A DNA stretch of 25,868 bases from an uncultured Solobacterium sp. GTDB lineage: Bacteria > Bacillota_I > Bacilli_A > Erysipelotrichales > Erysipelotrichaceae. A program made the translations under genes and the position numbers. The stretch lies in NCBI GenBank assembly GCA_927911475.1, contig CAKMPP010000014.1, positions 1-25,868 on the forward strand, given 5' to 3'. Shown one piece after another: positions 25,804 through 25,868 of the stretch (its first letter is position 1; each line of letters opens with the position of its first letter). Below the pieces are notes generated by a model that saw only the letters and a program-made list of their open reading frames with translations, was not told the DNA's origin and ran no database searches.

Positions 25804-25868
25804 ATGAAAAATCTATTAAAGGCAGCAATGGTTGCATTGTTGTTAACACCGCTCGTTGGTTGCGGACC
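25804..25868 (+). CDS. Lipoprotein, N-terminus only (window ends)
   Basis: GGGAGG lies 7 bases before the ATG. The protein begins MKNLLKAAMVALLLTPLVGCG: a basic n-region, a hydrophobic stretch and the lipobox LVGC, where Cys is lipidated after signal peptidase II cleavage. The rest is cut off. Its position next to nucleoside salvage genes suggests a substrate-binding lipoprotein, possibly of the BMP nucleoside-uptake family, but that part is not visible. Confidence 0.8.
   Translation, partial: MKNLLKAAMVALLLTPLVGCG

Noticed and set aside
1..25868. CRISPR arrays, insertion sequences, integrases, transposases
   Set aside because: No regularly spaced repeats, transposase motifs or terminal inverted repeats were seen.

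Overview
The window comes from a low-GC Gram-positive bacterium (Bacillota). The evidence is strong purine-rich Shine-Dalgarno sites, U-tailed hairpin terminators, tRNA genes with encoded CCA, a CssRS-like two-component pair, SemiSWEET and UMF1-type transporters, and a MurF with its own membrane domain. Gene style suggests Erysipelotrichales or relatives; this is an impression, since no decisive marker gene is present.

Layout. (1) 1-6840 is an AT-rich accessory block. It holds an AbiEi-like winged-helix regulator cut off from its expected partner at the window edge, a PD-(D/E)XK nuclease + DUF2075 ATPase/helicase followed by a MutT-type NUDIX hydrolase, and a three-gene unit of two unrecognised proteins plus a CbbX/SpoVK-type AAA+ ATPase. 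This looks like a defence or mobile-element island, but I cannot name the three-gene unit as a known system. (2) 6840-7860 has no convincing long gene. It contains a tiny basic ORF and about 630 nt that folds into many local hairpins, a candidate large ornate non-coding RNA. (3) 7861-9486 is a small XRE regulator, a Sel1-repeat protein and a peptidase E-like enzyme. (4) 9535-11965 (minus) is a ParB-like/BMP-like fusion overlapping a metallophosphoesterase. (5) 12062-19230 is housekeeping: Ogt, a decayed CDF transporter tail, SemiSWEET, a family 2 glycosyltransferase, a small protein, a CssRS-like system, an alpha/beta hydrolase and MurF. (6) 19253-21870 (minus) is an MFS transporter, an unrecognised 350-aa protein, and a compact locus with an opposite-strand terminator and a short hydrophobic ORF. 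(7) 21996-22246 (minus) is a Ser-Asp-Gly tRNA cluster. (8) 22359-25868 is an HD hydrolase and a nucleoside-salvage group: ribokinase, uridine phosphorylase-like, adenosine deaminase and the start of a lipoprotein.

The most pervasive oddity is that at least 13 genes are each split by one to three single-base indels (16 sites), mostly in or beside homopolymers, and each heals cleanly by adding or removing one base. Housekeeping genes (MurF, histidine kinase, adenosine deaminase) are hit as often as accessory ones, so sequencing or assembly error is much more likely than decay. I annotate these as reconstructed single genes and give the frameshift position. The CDF remnant is the exception and looks genuinely degraded.

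How the parts work together: the right end forms a purine and pyrimidine nucleoside catabolism group. CssRS-like, MurF, the glycosyltransferase and the hydrolase are envelope functions. The left block is probably horizontally acquired.
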